Shown piece after piece: positions 9,421 to 17,868 of a DNA stretch of 64,000 bases (positions are counted from its first letter, which is position 1; every line of letters begins with the position of its first letter). A program made the position numbers and the translations under genes. Under the pieces are notes generated by a model that did no database searches, was not told the DNA's origin, and was given only the letters and a program-made list of their open reading frames with translations. Origin of the DNA: Bacteroidales bacterium (GTDB lineage: Bacteria; Bacteroidota; Bacteroidia; Bacteroidales; Marinilabiliaceae); the NCBI GenBank assembly GCA_024401365.1, contig JAKSLE010000004.1:62001-126000 (forward strand), written 5' to 3'.

Positions 9421-10296
9421 ATGATTCTATCAATGACGGGTTATGGCAAGTCTGTATATGAAATGCCTAACAAGAAGATTGTAGTGGAGCTTAAGTCGCT
9501 CAACTCTAAGCAAATGGACTTGGCTACACGTATTTCTAACATCTACCGCGAGCGCGAATTGGATATGCGCGCAATGATTACTAATAAGCTTATCCGCGGT
9601 AAGGTGGATGCTAGCATCTACGCCGAAGTTACTTCCGATGAGCGCACAGCTCAAATCAATCGCCCCGTAGTAGAATCATATTTCGCACAGCTCCTCGATA
9701 TCGCCAACGGCCTGGGCGTAGATGATAAGTCTATGCTCCTCCGCCTCGCTATGCCTCTCCCTGATACCATCAAGACCGAATCCCCAGTCCTCTCAGAGGA
9801 CGAGTGGAACATCCTCCAAGGTGTCATCAACAACGCTTGCGATGCTCTTATCGACTTCCGCAAACGCGAGGGCGAGTCTCTCCATAAGGATCTCGAGTCT
9901 CACGTGGCTAAAATCGAACAGTACCTCGGCGAGGTCCCTCAATACGAACAGGCTCGCATCACTAAGGTTCGCCAACGTATCGAGGCTAGCCTCAACGAAA
10001 TAGTGGGTAGCGCCAATATCGACCGCAACCGCTTGGAGCAGGAGATGATCTTCTATATCGAAAAACTCGATATCAACGAGGAGAAGGTTCGCCTCGCTCA
10101 ACATATAAAGTATTTCCGCGAAACTATGGTCAACGAACCAGAGCCTGGCAAGAAACTTGGCTTCATCGCTCAGGAAATGGGACGCGAAATAAATACTTTG
10201 GGCTCTAAAGCTAATGAGGCCAACCTCCAGCGTCTCGTCATCCAAATGAAGGATGAACTCGAGAAAATAAAGGAACAGGTACTTAACGTACTCTAA
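9421..10296 (+). CDS. yicC: YicC-family endoribonuclease
   Basis: 291 residues, full length. The N-terminal SMTGYGKS, ELKSLNSKQMDLATRI, and the C-terminal QEMGREINTLGSKAN block followed by KDELEKIKEQVLNV are the diagnostic YicC/YloC motifs. Members cleave RNA and affect small-RNA turnover. The gene is followed by gmk with a 12-bp gap, the usual yicC-gmk pairing across bacteria. Confidence 0.95.
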   Translation: MILSMTGYGKSVYEMPNKKIVVELKSLNSKQMDLATRISNIYRERELDMRAMITNKLIRGKVDASIYAEVTSDERTAQINRPVVESYFAQLLDIANGLGVDDKSMLLRLAMPLPDTIKTESPVLSEDEWNILQGVINNACDALIDFRKREGESLHKDLESHVAKIEQYLGEVPQYEQARITKVRQRIEASLNEIVGSANIDRNRLEQEMIFYIEKLDINEEKVRLAQHIKYFRETMVNEPEPGKKLGFIAQEMGREINTLGSKANEANLQRLVIQMKDELEKIKEQVLNVL

Positions 10297-10308
10297 TTCA
10301 CTAGATTT

Positions 10309-10875
10309 ATGAACAAAATCCTCATCTTCTCTGCTCCTTCGGGATCGGGCAAGTCTACTATCATCAATTACCTCCTTAAGCAGGGTCTCCCCCTGGGATT
10401 CTCTATCTCTGCTACTAGCCGCGCGCCTCGTGGCGAGGAGAAACATGGCGTGGAGTATTATTTCCTCTCTGCCGATGAGTTCCGCGCTCGTATAGAAAAG
10501 GGCGACTTCATCGAACACGAGGAGGTATACGCCGGGTGCTTCTATGGTACCCTCCGCTCCGAAATCGACCGCGTGGCAGCCGAAGGCAAAACTATCGTTT
10601 TCGATGTCGACGTAAAGGGTGGTGAGAACATAAAACGCCAATTCGGCGACAACGCTCTGAGTATATTCATCATGCCTCCTTCCGTAGAGGAACTTCGCAA
10701 ACGCCTCATCGGCCGAGCTACAGACTCTATGGAGAAAATCGAACAGCGAGTGGCTAAGGCTGCCGAGGAGATTACTCACGCACCTAATTTCGATAGGGTC
10801 ATAATCAATGACGACCTCGATAAGGCGCTGGCCGAGGCTTACTCAACTGTTACCAATTTCCTTGGTATAGAGTAA
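10309..10875 (+). CDS. gmk: Guanylate kinase
   Basis: 188 residues. P-loop APSGSGKST at 9-17, the GMP-binding SATSRAPRGEEKHGVEYYF segment and the lid region GRATDSMEKIEQR are intact. It phosphorylates GMP to GDP in the cytoplasm. It lies between yicC (12 bp) and nadD (4 bp) in what reads as one transcript. Confidence 0.97.
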   Translation: MNKILIFSAPSGSGKSTIINYLLKQGLPLGFSISATSRAPRGEEKHGVEYYFLSADEFRARIEKGDFIEHEEVYAGCFYGTLRSEIDRVAAEGKTIVFDVDVKGGENIKRQFGDNALSIFIMPPSVEELRKRLIGRATDSMEKIEQRVAKAAEEITHAPNFDRVIINDDLDKALAEAYSTVTNFLGIE

Positions 10876-10879
10876 TATC

Positions 10880-11440
10880 ATGAGTAGAATAGGTCTATAT
10901 TTCGGGTCGTTCAACCCCGTCCACAACGGACACCTCATGCTCGCCCAATGGATTCTCAATAATGGATATGTCGACGAGATATGGTTCGTCGTCTCTCCTC
11001 AGAACCCATTTAAGGTGAACAAGGAGCTTATGCCTGGCGGATTGCGACTCAAAATGTTGCAACTTTCCGCCGAGAACGACCCCCGCATGCACGCTTGCGA
11101 TATAGAATTGTCCCTCCCTACTCCTTCTTATACCATAAATACCCTCCGCGCTTTGACCAAACAATACCCCCATTTCCATTTTACTATGATAATGGGAGCC
11201 GACAACGTCCCAGGTCTTCCTCATTGGCGCGAGGCTCAGGCAATATTCAATATCTGCGATATCTTGGTATACCCTCGCGATAATATGCCTATACCCCACG
11301 TCGAGGGCGCCCGAATAAGGGTAATGGACAACGCTCCTCAGTTCAACGTCTCTTCTACCCAAATCCGAGAGTGGCTTAAAGAGGGTAAACCTATATCCCA
11401 TTACGTACCATCACAAATATTATCATTATGCTCTATATAG
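10880..11440 (+). CDS. nadD: Nicotinate-nucleotide adenylyltransferase
   Basis: 186 residues. The nucleotidyltransferase motif GSFNPVHNGH (HNGH at 15-18) and the C-terminal VSSTQIREWL are both present. It converts nicotinate mononucleotide plus ATP to deamido-NAD in NAD synthesis. The stop codon lies inside the first unit of an 11-bp tandem array (11433-11476). Confidence 0.96.
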   Translation: MSRIGLYFGSFNPVHNGHLMLAQWILNNGYVDEIWFVVSPQNPFKVNKELMPGGLRLKMLQLSAENDPRMHACDIELSLPTPSYTINTLRALTKQYPHFHFTMIMGADNVPGLPHWREAQAIFNICDILVYPRDNMPIPHVEGARIRVMDNAPQFNVSSTQIREWLKEGKPISHYVPSQILSLCSI

Positions 11441-11476
11441 GATCTATATACACTCTATATAGACAGTATATAGACA
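11433..11476. repeat. Four 11-bp tandem units with palindromic core
   Basis: CTATATAG, CTATATAC, CTATATAG and GTATATAG begin at 11433, 11444, 11455 and 11466, exactly 11 bp apart. CTATATAG is its own reverse complement. The array overlaps the nadD stop codon and precedes the ABC-F gene. Confidence 0.8.
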
Positions 11477-11517
11477 GAGCCTATCACCTATAATAGCATA
11501 ATATTATATTTTTAAAC

Positions 11518-11535
11518 AATTCCCTTCTAGGAATT
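11518..11535 (+). promoter_or_regulatory. Hairpin just before the ABC-F start codon
   Basis: AATTCC (11518-11523) and GGAATT (11530-11535) flank a 6-base loop, ending 3 bp before the ATG at 11539. A hairpin here could limit ribosome access or hold a leader regulatory structure; ABC-F genes are often controlled through leaders, but nothing more is shown. Confidence 0.45.
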
Positions 11536-11538
11536 ACA

Positions 11539-13413
11539 ATGAACTATCTTTCAGTAGAGAACCTAACATACCACTGGGGCGATATCCGCCTCTTCAACGA
11601 CCTCAACTTCGGTATCAACGAGGGACAGAAGGTGGCTCTCGTAGCTCGCAACGGCACGGGCAAAACTACCCTCCTCCGTATCCTCTTGGGACAAATGCAG
11701 GCGGACACAGGTCGAATAGTCTATAACGATAGCATCAAGGTGGGTATGCTCGAACAGAATCCTTACTTCGAGGGCAATAAGACTGTCATCCAACAGGTCT
11801 TGGGCATCCCTAGCCCTACTACCGAGGTCATAGCAATGTACGAGAGCGCTATCGAACGTGGCGATAATGAGGCTATCGGCAACCTCGTGGAGCGCATGGA
11901 TGCCTTGAATGCTTGGGATTATGAACAGCGTATCCGCCAGATTCTGGGACAACTGAAAATTCATAAGTTCGACCAGCCCATATCTTCGCTTTCTGGCGGT
12001 CAGCAGAAACGCGTGGCCCTCGCAGCCCTCCTCATAAGCGAACCTGATTTCATTATCCTCGATGAGCCTACCAACCACCTCGACCTCGAAATCATCGATT
12101 GGCTGGAGGATTATCTCACAAGGTCCAACGTTACACTTTTAATGGTGACGCACGACCGCTATTTCTTGGATCGCGTATGTAATACTATCTTCGAATTGGA
12201 TAATCAGCAGATCTACCAATACGAGGGCAACTATACTTATTTCTTGGAGAAACGCCAACAGCGCCTGGAGTCTTCTGACGCCGAGGCCGCTAAGGCACGC
12301 AACCTCCTCCGTAAAGAGCAGGATTGGATGAACCGCCAACCTCAGGCTCGCGCAGGCAAGGCTCAATATCGTATCGACGCCTACTACCAACTGAAGGAGC
12401 GCGCAGCTAAACGCCAGGAGGAACGTAACATAAATCTGCAGTTCTCTCATTCCCGCCTGGGTAATAAGGTGGTGGATGCCTACGAAATAACTAAGGCTTT
12501 CGAGGGGCGCGGAACCGTCATAGAGAATTTTTCCTACAAATTTGCCCGCGGCGAAAAGGTGGGTATAGTGGGTAATAATGGTAGCGGTAAGTCTACCCTC
12601 CTCAATATGCTCACCGGTTACCTCACCCCCGATAGCGGCCATATAGATACCGGCGATACCGTCGTCCCTGGCTACTACCGCCAGGAGGGTATCCAAGTGG
12701 ATGAAAATAAAACGGTCTTGGAGGTGATTTCTGATATCGCCGAGAATATATACATAGGCGATAAGGGTATGAATGCCCCAGCCTTCCTCCGATATTTTCT
12801 CTTCCCCAACGAAATGCACCACGTCCGCGTGGAGAAACTTTCGGGTGGCGAGAAAAAACGTCTCTACCTCCTCACCGTCTTGGTGAAGAACCCTAATTTT
12901 CTCATCCTTGACGAGCCAACAAACGACTTGGATATTCTTACCCTCAATGTCCTGGAGGATTATTTGGTTAATTTCGGCGGTACAGTGCTCATAGTTTCTC
13001 ACGACCGCTTCTTCGTGGATAAAATTGTCGACCATATCTTCGTCATAGAGGGTAATGGCAAGGTGCAGGATTTCCCAGGCAACTATTCTGAGTGGATCGC
13101 TTATAGCAAATTGCCTCAGAAAGAGGAGAATGCCGATAAGAAGACTGCCCCTAAGGAGGATAAAAAGGATATCAAGCCAAGAAACAACGACCAACAGCGC
13201 CCTCGTAAACTTTCTTTCGCCGAACAACGCGAACTGGCTCAACTGGAGTCCGATATGCCCGTAGCGGAGGAACGTAAGGCCGAAATCGAACAGAAACTTT
13301 CTTCGGGTACCGTGTCCGACCCTACCGAACTTTCTAATCTATCTAAGGAGTACGAGGAGCTGTCGGCTAAACTGGATGAAATGGAGACCCGCTGGCTCGA
13401 ACTCCAAATCTGA
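11539..13413 (+). CDS. ABC-F ATPase, Uup-like
   Basis: 624 residues with two ABC cassettes and no membrane segments. First Walker A ARNGTGKTT (36-44, with Ala in place of the first Gly), signature SLSGGQQKR and LDEPTNHLDL; second Walker A GNNGSGKST, signature LSGGEKKR and LDEPTNDLDI. A charged linker (~535-565) leads to a C-terminal coiled coil, the Uup/DNA-binding-type tail. ABC-F proteins act on ribosomes or at replication/repair sites. No antibiotic-resistance-type extended interdomain linker was recognised, so a housekeeping role is favoured. Confidence 0.92.
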   Translation: MNYLSVENLTYHWGDIRLFNDLNFGINEGQKVALVARNGTGKTTLLRILLGQMQADTGRIVYNDSIKVGMLEQNPYFEGNKTVIQQVLGIPSPTTEVIAMYESAIERGDNEAIGNLVERMDALNAWDYEQRIRQILGQLKIHKFDQPISSLSGGQQKRVALAALLISEPDFIILDEPTNHLDLEIIDWLEDYLTRSNVTLLMVTHDRYFLDRVCNTIFELDNQQIYQYEGNYTYFLEKRQQRLESSDAEAAKARNLLRKEQDWMNRQPQARAGKAQYRIDAYYQLKERAAKRQEERNINLQFSHSRLGNKVVDAYEITKAFEGRGTVIENFSYKFARGEKVGIVGNNGSGKSTLLNMLTGYLTPDSGHIDTGDTVVPGYYRQEGIQVDENKTVLEVISDIAENIYIGDKGMNAPAFLRYFLFPNEMHHVRVEKLSGGEKKRLYLLTVLVKNPNFLILDEPTNDLDILTLNVLEDYLVNFGGTVLIVSHDRFFVDKIVDHIFVIEGNGKVQDFPGNYSEWIAYSKLPQKEENADKKTAPKEDKKDIKPRNNDQQRPRKLSFAEQRELAQLESDMPVAEERKAEIEQKLSSGTVSDPTELSNLSKEYEELSAKLDEMETRWLELQI

Positions 13414-13419
13414 AACATC

Positions 13420-13929
13420 ATGCACTATTACCAGTATTGCCCCCACTGCGGAGCCAAATCTTTTGCCTTTCATGGCGCCGAGCATTTTTCTTGCTCTTCT
13501 TGCGGCCACGAGTTGTTCCTCAACTCGGCAGCAGCAGTGGTGGCTATAATATATAATAGTAAGGGCGAAATAATGCTCGCCCGCCGAGCTCGTGACCCTT
13601 GGAAGGGGACTCTCGACCTCCCGGGTGGCTTCGTCGACCCAGGCGAGAGTTTCGAAATGGCAATGAGCCGCGAAATCAAGGAGGAACTCAATCGCAACTT
13701 ATTGAGTATGAAGTATATGACTTCTACATTCAATACCTACCCTTATAGCGGACGTAATGTCTATACTACCGACGCAGTGTTCGAATGCCAACTGGATAGC
13801 ATAGACAACATATCCCCAAGCGACGACGTGGCAGAAATATTATGGATGAACCCCAAGGATGTCGATACGTCTGCTATCCCATCCGATTCTATGCGCCGAA
13901 TTATCGATTTCCTCACCAAAAATAAGTAA
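13420..13929 (+). CDS. Nudix hydrolase with N-terminal zinc ribbon
   Basis: 169 residues. CPHC (8-11) and CSSCG form a four-cysteine zinc ribbon like that of NudC-type enzymes, followed by a Nudix box GGFVDPGESFEMAMSREIKE that continues ELN. The residue normally Gly after REUXEEX is Asn. The substrate is likely a nucleoside diphosphate derivative. It starts 6 bp after the ABC-F stop codon, so is probably co-transcribed. Confidence 0.88.
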   Translation: MHYYQYCPHCGAKSFAFHGAEHFSCSSCGHELFLNSAAAVVAIIYNSKGEIMLARRARDPWKGTLDLPGGFVDPGESFEMAMSREIKEELNRNLLSMKYMTSTFNTYPYSGRNVYTTDAVFECQLDSIDNISPSDDVAEILWMNPKDVDTSAIPSDSMRRIIDFLTKNK

Positions 13930-13960
13930 CTTTACATTCCGTCAACCACACTAAAAGAAT

Positions 13961-13968
13961 TATCTTTG
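13961..13968 (+). promoter_or_regulatory. -7 promoter box TATCTTTG before fumarase
   Basis: Fits TAnnTTTG, 48 bp before the fumarase ATG, in an 87-bp gap. Confidence 0.6.
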
Positions 13969-14016
13969 TGGCTGATATACATCAATAATAAAAACAAATA
14001 ACACAAAACATACAAT

Positions 14017-15621
14017 ATGGCTGAATTCCAATACCAGAAGACCTTTCAGGTTTTGAAGGATGACACCGAGTACGAGTGCATCTCTAAGGATTATGTCTCT
14101 ACTATCGAGGTAGAGGGTCGTAAAATCCTCAAGGTAGATCCTAAGGGTCTCGAATTCCTTTCTAAAAGAGCTTTCTCCGACGTGTCGTTCTACCTCCGTC
14201 CAGCTCACCTCCAAAAGCTTCGCAATATCCTCGAGGATCCTGAGGCTTCAGACAACGACCGCTTCGTCGCTCACACAATGTTGATGAACCAGGTGGTAGC
14301 AGCCGAGGGCCAGCTCCCTACTTGCCAGGATACAGGTACAGCTATCATCATCGGCCATAAGGGCGAGTGCGTATGGACTGGCGCCAACGACGAAAAGCAC
14401 CTCTGGAAGGGTATCTGGGAGACTTATCAGGAGCGCAACCTCCGCTATTCTCAGGTCGTTCCTTTCAATATGCTCGACGAGAAGAACTCTGGCAACAACC
14501 TCCCAGCTCAGACTGATATCTACACCGAGGAGGGTAACGAGTACGAGTTCCTCTTCATCACTAAGGGCGGTGGTTCAGCTAACAAGACATATTTCTTCCC
14601 TATGACTAAGGCTCTCCTCACAGAGGAGGCTCTCACTAAGTTCCTCACAGAGAAGGTTAAGAGCCTCGGTACAGCGGCTTGCCCTCCTTACCACTTGGCT
14701 ATCGTTATCGGCGGCACTTCTCCTGAAACCAACATGGCTACTGTTAAGAAGGCTTCTGCTGGTTACTACGATAACCTCCCTACAAACGGTAACGAGGGTG
14801 GTCAGGCTTTCCGCGATCTCGAGTGGGAGAAGAAGGTTCTCGAAATCTGCCAGAAGAGCAACATCGGTGCTCAGTTCGGTGGTAAGTATTTCGTTCACGA
14901 CGTACGCGTTATCCGCCTCAGCCGTCACGCCGCTTCTTGCCCTGTTTCTATCGGCGTAAGCTGCTCGGCCGACCGTAACATCAAGGCTAAGATTACTCCA
15001 GAGGGTATCTTCCTCGAGAAACTCGAGAAGAATCCAGCTCGTTTCTTGCCTGCTCAGGCTCCTAACATGGCTCCTCCAGTGGAGCTCGATATCGATCGCC
15101 CAATGGCCGAGGTTTGCAAGGAACTCTCTAAGTATCCTATCAAGACTCGCTTCTCTCTCAAGGGTACCCTCATCGTAGCTCGCGATATCGCTCACGCTCG
15201 CATCAACCAGATGCTCAACGAGGGTAAGGAGATGCCTGAGTACTTCAAGAATCACCCTGTATACTACGCTGGCCCTGCTAAGACTCCAGCTGGTATGCCT
15301 TCAGGCTCTTTCGGCCCTACAACTGCTGGCCGTATGGACCCATACGTAGATCGCTTCCAGAAGGCTGGCGGCTCTATGATCATGGTGGCTAAGGGCAACC
15401 GCTCTCAGGAGGTAACCGACGCTTGCAAGGCCAACGGCGGCTTCTACCTCGGTTCTATCGGTGGTCCTGCAGCTATCCTCGCCAAGAACTCTATCAAGTC
15501 TATCAAGGTGGTGGATTTCGAGGAGCTCGGTATGGAGGCTGTACGCGAAATCAAGGTCGAGAACTTCCCTGCATTCCTCCTCGTGGATGATAAGGGTAAC
15601 GACTTCTTCAAGCAGCTCTAA
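14017..15621 (+). CDS. Class I (iron-sulfur) fumarate hydratase
   Basis: 534 residues, full length for a single-chain class I fumarase. Cluster and active-site regions are visible: [10 protein letters not shown], the [15 protein letters not shown] loop, [15 protein letters not shown], and [11 protein letters not shown] in the beta domain. It interconverts fumarate and malate; in anaerobic Bacteroidota it serves the reductive branch that makes succinate. Strong use of CTC, GGT and AAG codons suggests high expression. It has its own promoter box and a strong terminator. Confidence 0.95.
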   Translation: MAEFQYQKTFQVLKDDTEYECISKDYVSTIEVEGRKILKVDPKGLEFLSKRAFSDVSFYLRPAHLQKLRNILEDPEASDNDRFVAHTMLMNQVVAAEGQLPTCQDTGTAIIIGHKGECVWTGANDEKHLWKGIWETYQERNLRYSQVVPFNMLDEKNSGNNLPAQTDIYTEEGNEYEFLFITKGGGSANKTYFFPMTKALLTEEALTKFLTEKVKSLGTAACPPYHLAIVIGGTSPETNMATVKKASAGYYDNLPTNGNEGGQAFRDLEWEKKVLEICQKSNIGAQFGGKYFVHDVRVIRLSRHAASCPVSIGVSCSADRNIKAKITPEGIFLEKLEKNPARFLPAQAPNMAPPVELDIDRPMAEVCKELSKYPIKTRFSLKGTLIVARDIAHARINQMLNEGKEMPEYFKNHPVYYAGPAKTPAGMPSGSFGPTTAGRMDPYVDRFQKAGGSMIMVAKGNRSQEVTDACKANGGFYLGSIGGPAAILAKNSIKSIKVVDFEELGMEAVREIKVENFPAFLLVDDKGNDFFKQL

Positions 15622-15635
15622 TTGAATCTATTATC

Positions 15636-15674
15636 ACAAAGGTCCGGGCATCGTTCGGACCTTTGTTCTTTTTC
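15636..15674 (+). terminator. Intrinsic terminator of the fumarase gene
   Basis: 11-bp perfect stem ACAAAGGTCCG (15636-15646) and CGGACCTTTGT (15656-15666) followed by TCTTTTTC. Confidence 0.93.
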
Positions 15675-15679
15675 TATCT

Positions 15680-15737
15680 GGGCTGATAACATAATAGCCC
15701 TACTAAACAACTCCCACTTGACGTTGGTCAGGCGGGA
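15680..15737. other. Two further hairpins after the fumarase terminator
   Basis: GGGCT...AGCCC (about 15680-15701) and a larger stem CTCCC-a-CTTGAC / GTCAGG-c-GGGAG (15711-15738) followed by TATTTTTAT. The second could be another terminator. The rest of the 15622-15947 gap has no gene I can support; it holds the second copy of the 19-bp repeat and the cvfB promoter. Confidence 0.55.
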
Positions 15738-15792
15738 GTATTTTTATACCCCATCCACCTTCTCTTTTACTGCAATATTACCTCTCACAAAA

Positions 15793-15811
15793 TAAAAAAA
15801 CTGCGAGCAAC
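15793..15811. repeat. 19-bp dispersed repeat, copy 2
   Basis: Identical to 549-567 over 19 bases in the same orientation, again intergenic. Confidence 0.6.
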
Positions 15812-15932
15812 AACTACTCTCTCCCTTATCAGAGACTACCCTCACAATGCCCTCCAACCAACTATCCTGATAATCTATGCTCATCGAAACCCTAATTATT
15901 CCTAAAATCAAATATTCCCCAAACAAAAACAT

Positions 15933-15940
15933 TATCTTTG
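15933..15940 (+). promoter_or_regulatory. -7 promoter box TATCTTTG directly before cvfB ATG
   Basis: The box ends 7 bp before the ATG at 15948, so the expected transcription start falls at or within a few bases of the start codon, giving a leaderless or nearly leaderless message. Confidence 0.6.
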
Positions 15941-15947
15941 CAAGAAT

Positions 15948-16820
15948 ATGAAAGATGCAAAAAACATAGGCCTCAAAATCGGCCAGTATAATACCTTGAA
16001 GGTTAAACGCTTCGTCGATTTCGGAGCTTTCCTTTCTCCCGTCAAAAGCGATGATAAGGAGTCCGAAATACTTATGCCTCAGAAGTACCTAGAGGACCTC
16101 AACCTCCAGGTGGGCGACCTAGTGGACGATTGCTTGGTTTATACCGATTCGGACGACCGCCTCATCGCTACCCGCGAAAAGCCCCTCGTCTTGGCCAACC
16201 AGTTCGCATCTCTCGAATGTACAGCCGTTACCCAGTTCGGAGCTTTCCTCAACTGGGGACCAATAAAGGATCTCCTCGTTCCTTACAAACAGCAACGCTC
16301 TCGTATGCAGATAGGCGACCATTACATCGTTTTCGCATACGCCGATGAACAGTCTGGCCGTATGGTGGCTACAGAGTATTTCGAAAAATTCCTCAACAAC
16401 CTCGCCCCTACTTACAAACAGGGCGAAGAGGTCGATGCCTTGGTATTCCGCCAGACTCCTATGGGATACCTCTGTATCATCAATAACCTCCATACCGGTA
16501 TGGTCTATAATTCCCAACTTCACGGCAAACGCTTGCAGATTGGCCAGCGCCTCCCTCTCTATATCGAGAAGGTTCGTGAGGATGATAAAATCGACCTCAT
16601 ACCTACCCCTATAGGTCATGACAAGGCAACAGCCCTCCATGAACAGATACTCCAACAGCTACATATCAACGGAGGATCTATCGCACTCGGCGATAAAAGC
16701 CGCCCAGAGGATATCGAACTCCTCTTCCGCTGCTCTAAAAAGGCCTTCAAAATGGCTATCGGAGGTCTCTATAAGCAGGGTAAAATCAAAATCGAGGATT
16801 ACCGAATAACTGAATTGTAA
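15948..16820 (+). CDS. cvfB: CvfB-family S1-domain RNA-binding protein
   Basis: 290 residues. Tandem S1-like OB folds (VKRFVDFGAFLS near the N-terminus, AVTQFGAFLNWG near 90, and a third around VDALVFRQTPMGYLCII) followed by a C-terminal winged-helix segment (ELLFRCSKKAFKMAIGGLYKQGKI), the layout of CvfB/YitL. These proteins bind RNA and affect expression post-transcriptionally. First gene of a tightly spaced run to 24193. Confidence 0.9.
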   Translation: MKDAKNIGLKIGQYNTLKVKRFVDFGAFLSPVKSDDKESEILMPQKYLEDLNLQVGDLVDDCLVYTDSDDRLIATREKPLVLANQFASLECTAVTQFGAFLNWGPIKDLLVPYKQQRSRMQIGDHYIVFAYADEQSGRMVATEYFEKFLNNLAPTYKQGEEVDALVFRQTPMGYLCIINNLHTGMVYNSQLHGKRLQIGQRLPLYIEKVREDDKIDLIPTPIGHDKATALHEQILQQLHINGGSIALGDKSRPEDIELLFRCSKKAFKMAIGGLYKQGKIKIEDYRITEL

Positions 16821-16823
16821 ATA

Positions 16824-17846
16824 ATGGAAGCACTTTTCGGCAAAGATATACACGATCTCGAGGCTGTAGCAGCTAAAGTCGGCCTCCCTAAATTCGCCGC
16901 TAAACAGATGGCTCAGTGGCTCTACGCTAAGGGGGTTACCGATATCGACCAAATGTCCAATATCTCCCTTAAGGCTCGTACCGCCCTCAAGGAGAATTAT
17001 AACATAGGACGTTACCAGCCCATACGCTACCAGGAGTCTGTCGACGGTACCCGTAAGTATCTGTTCTATACGCCAACTGATAGGTATGTTATCGAGACGG
17101 CTATGATTCCAGATGCCGACCGCCGCACTCTTTGCGTCTCTTCTCAGGTGGGATGCAAAATGCGCTGCGAATTCTGTATGACGGGTAAGGGGGGCTTCGA
17201 AGCACAACTTACAGCTACCGATATCCTCAACCAGTTTGCCTCTATTGAGGAGACTAACGATATAACTAATATCGTCTTCATGGGAATGGGTGAACCTCTG
17301 GATAATATAGATAATGTCCTTAAGGCTCTGGATATTCTCACTGCTCCTTGGGGCTACGCTTTGTCTCCTCGCCGTATTACCGTCTCTACTATCGGCGTAC
17401 AATCCCAATTGCCTCGCCTACTTAACGAGACCCAAGTGCATGTGGCTATAAGCTTGCATACCCCTTTCGGCGACGAACGCCTGGAACTGATGCCTTCAGA
17501 AAAGGCATTCCCTATCGTCGAAACTGTTCGTATGCTGAAAAAATACGATTGGTCAGGCCAACGTCGACTCTCTTTCGAGATGACCCTATTCCACGGCGTC
17601 AACGATTCGCCTCGCCACGCTAAAGCATTGGCAAGAATGCTCAAAGGCCTGATATGCCGCGTCAACCTCATCCGTTTCAATAGCATCCCAGATACCGATC
17701 TCCAGGGTTGCACCCCTAAACAGATGGAGGCTTTCCGCGATTCTTTGAACGATCTCCACGTGACAGCTACTATCCGTAATTCTAAAGGACAGGATATCGA
17801 CGCCGCTTGCGGACTCCTTAAAGCAACAGAGAAAGAACAACAGTAG
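16824..17846 (+). CDS. rlmN: Dual-specificity rRNA/tRNA adenine-C2 methyltransferase
   Basis: 340 residues. Radical-SAM cluster motif CKMRCEFC with Cys111, 115 and 118; conserved Cys104 and the methyl-carrying Cys329 near the C-terminus (DAACGLL). It methylates A2503 of 23S rRNA and A37 of some tRNAs. The start is 3 bp after the cvfB stop codon. Confidence 0.96.
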   Translation: MEALFGKDIHDLEAVAAKVGLPKFAAKQMAQWLYAKGVTDIDQMSNISLKARTALKENYNIGRYQPIRYQESVDGTRKYLFYTPTDRYVIETAMIPDADRRTLCVSSQVGCKMRCEFCMTGKGGFEAQLTATDILNQFASIEETNDITNIVFMGMGEPLDNIDNVLKALDILTAPWGYALSPRRITVSTIGVQSQLPRLLNETQVHVAISLHTPFGDERLELMPSEKAFPIVETVRMLKKYDWSGQRRLSFEMTLFHGVNDSPRHAKALARMLKGLICRVNLIRFNSIPDTDLQGCTPKQMEAFRDSLNDLHVTATIRNSKGQDIDAACGLLKATEKEQQ

Positions 17847-17868
17847 ACACACCTAATAGCAGACTATA

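Noticed and set aside
9793-10779. 328-codon open frame antisense to yicC and gmk
   Set aside because: It lies opposite two well-conserved genes, has no recognisable motif, and is explained by the C/T-ending codon bias of the + strand genes.
11433-11476. Possible CRISPR or rho-independent terminator
   Set aside because: Units are contiguous with no spacers. Pairing between first and last units is possible but interrupted and has no T-tract.
12139-13242. 367-codon open frame antisense to the ABC-F gene
   Set aside because: Shadow of the ABC-F coding sequence; no signal or domain.
15744-15932. 62-codon - strand frame in the fumarase-cvfB gap
   Set aside because: No family resemblance, no ribosome-binding context, and it spans the 19-bp repeat and the cvfB promoter.
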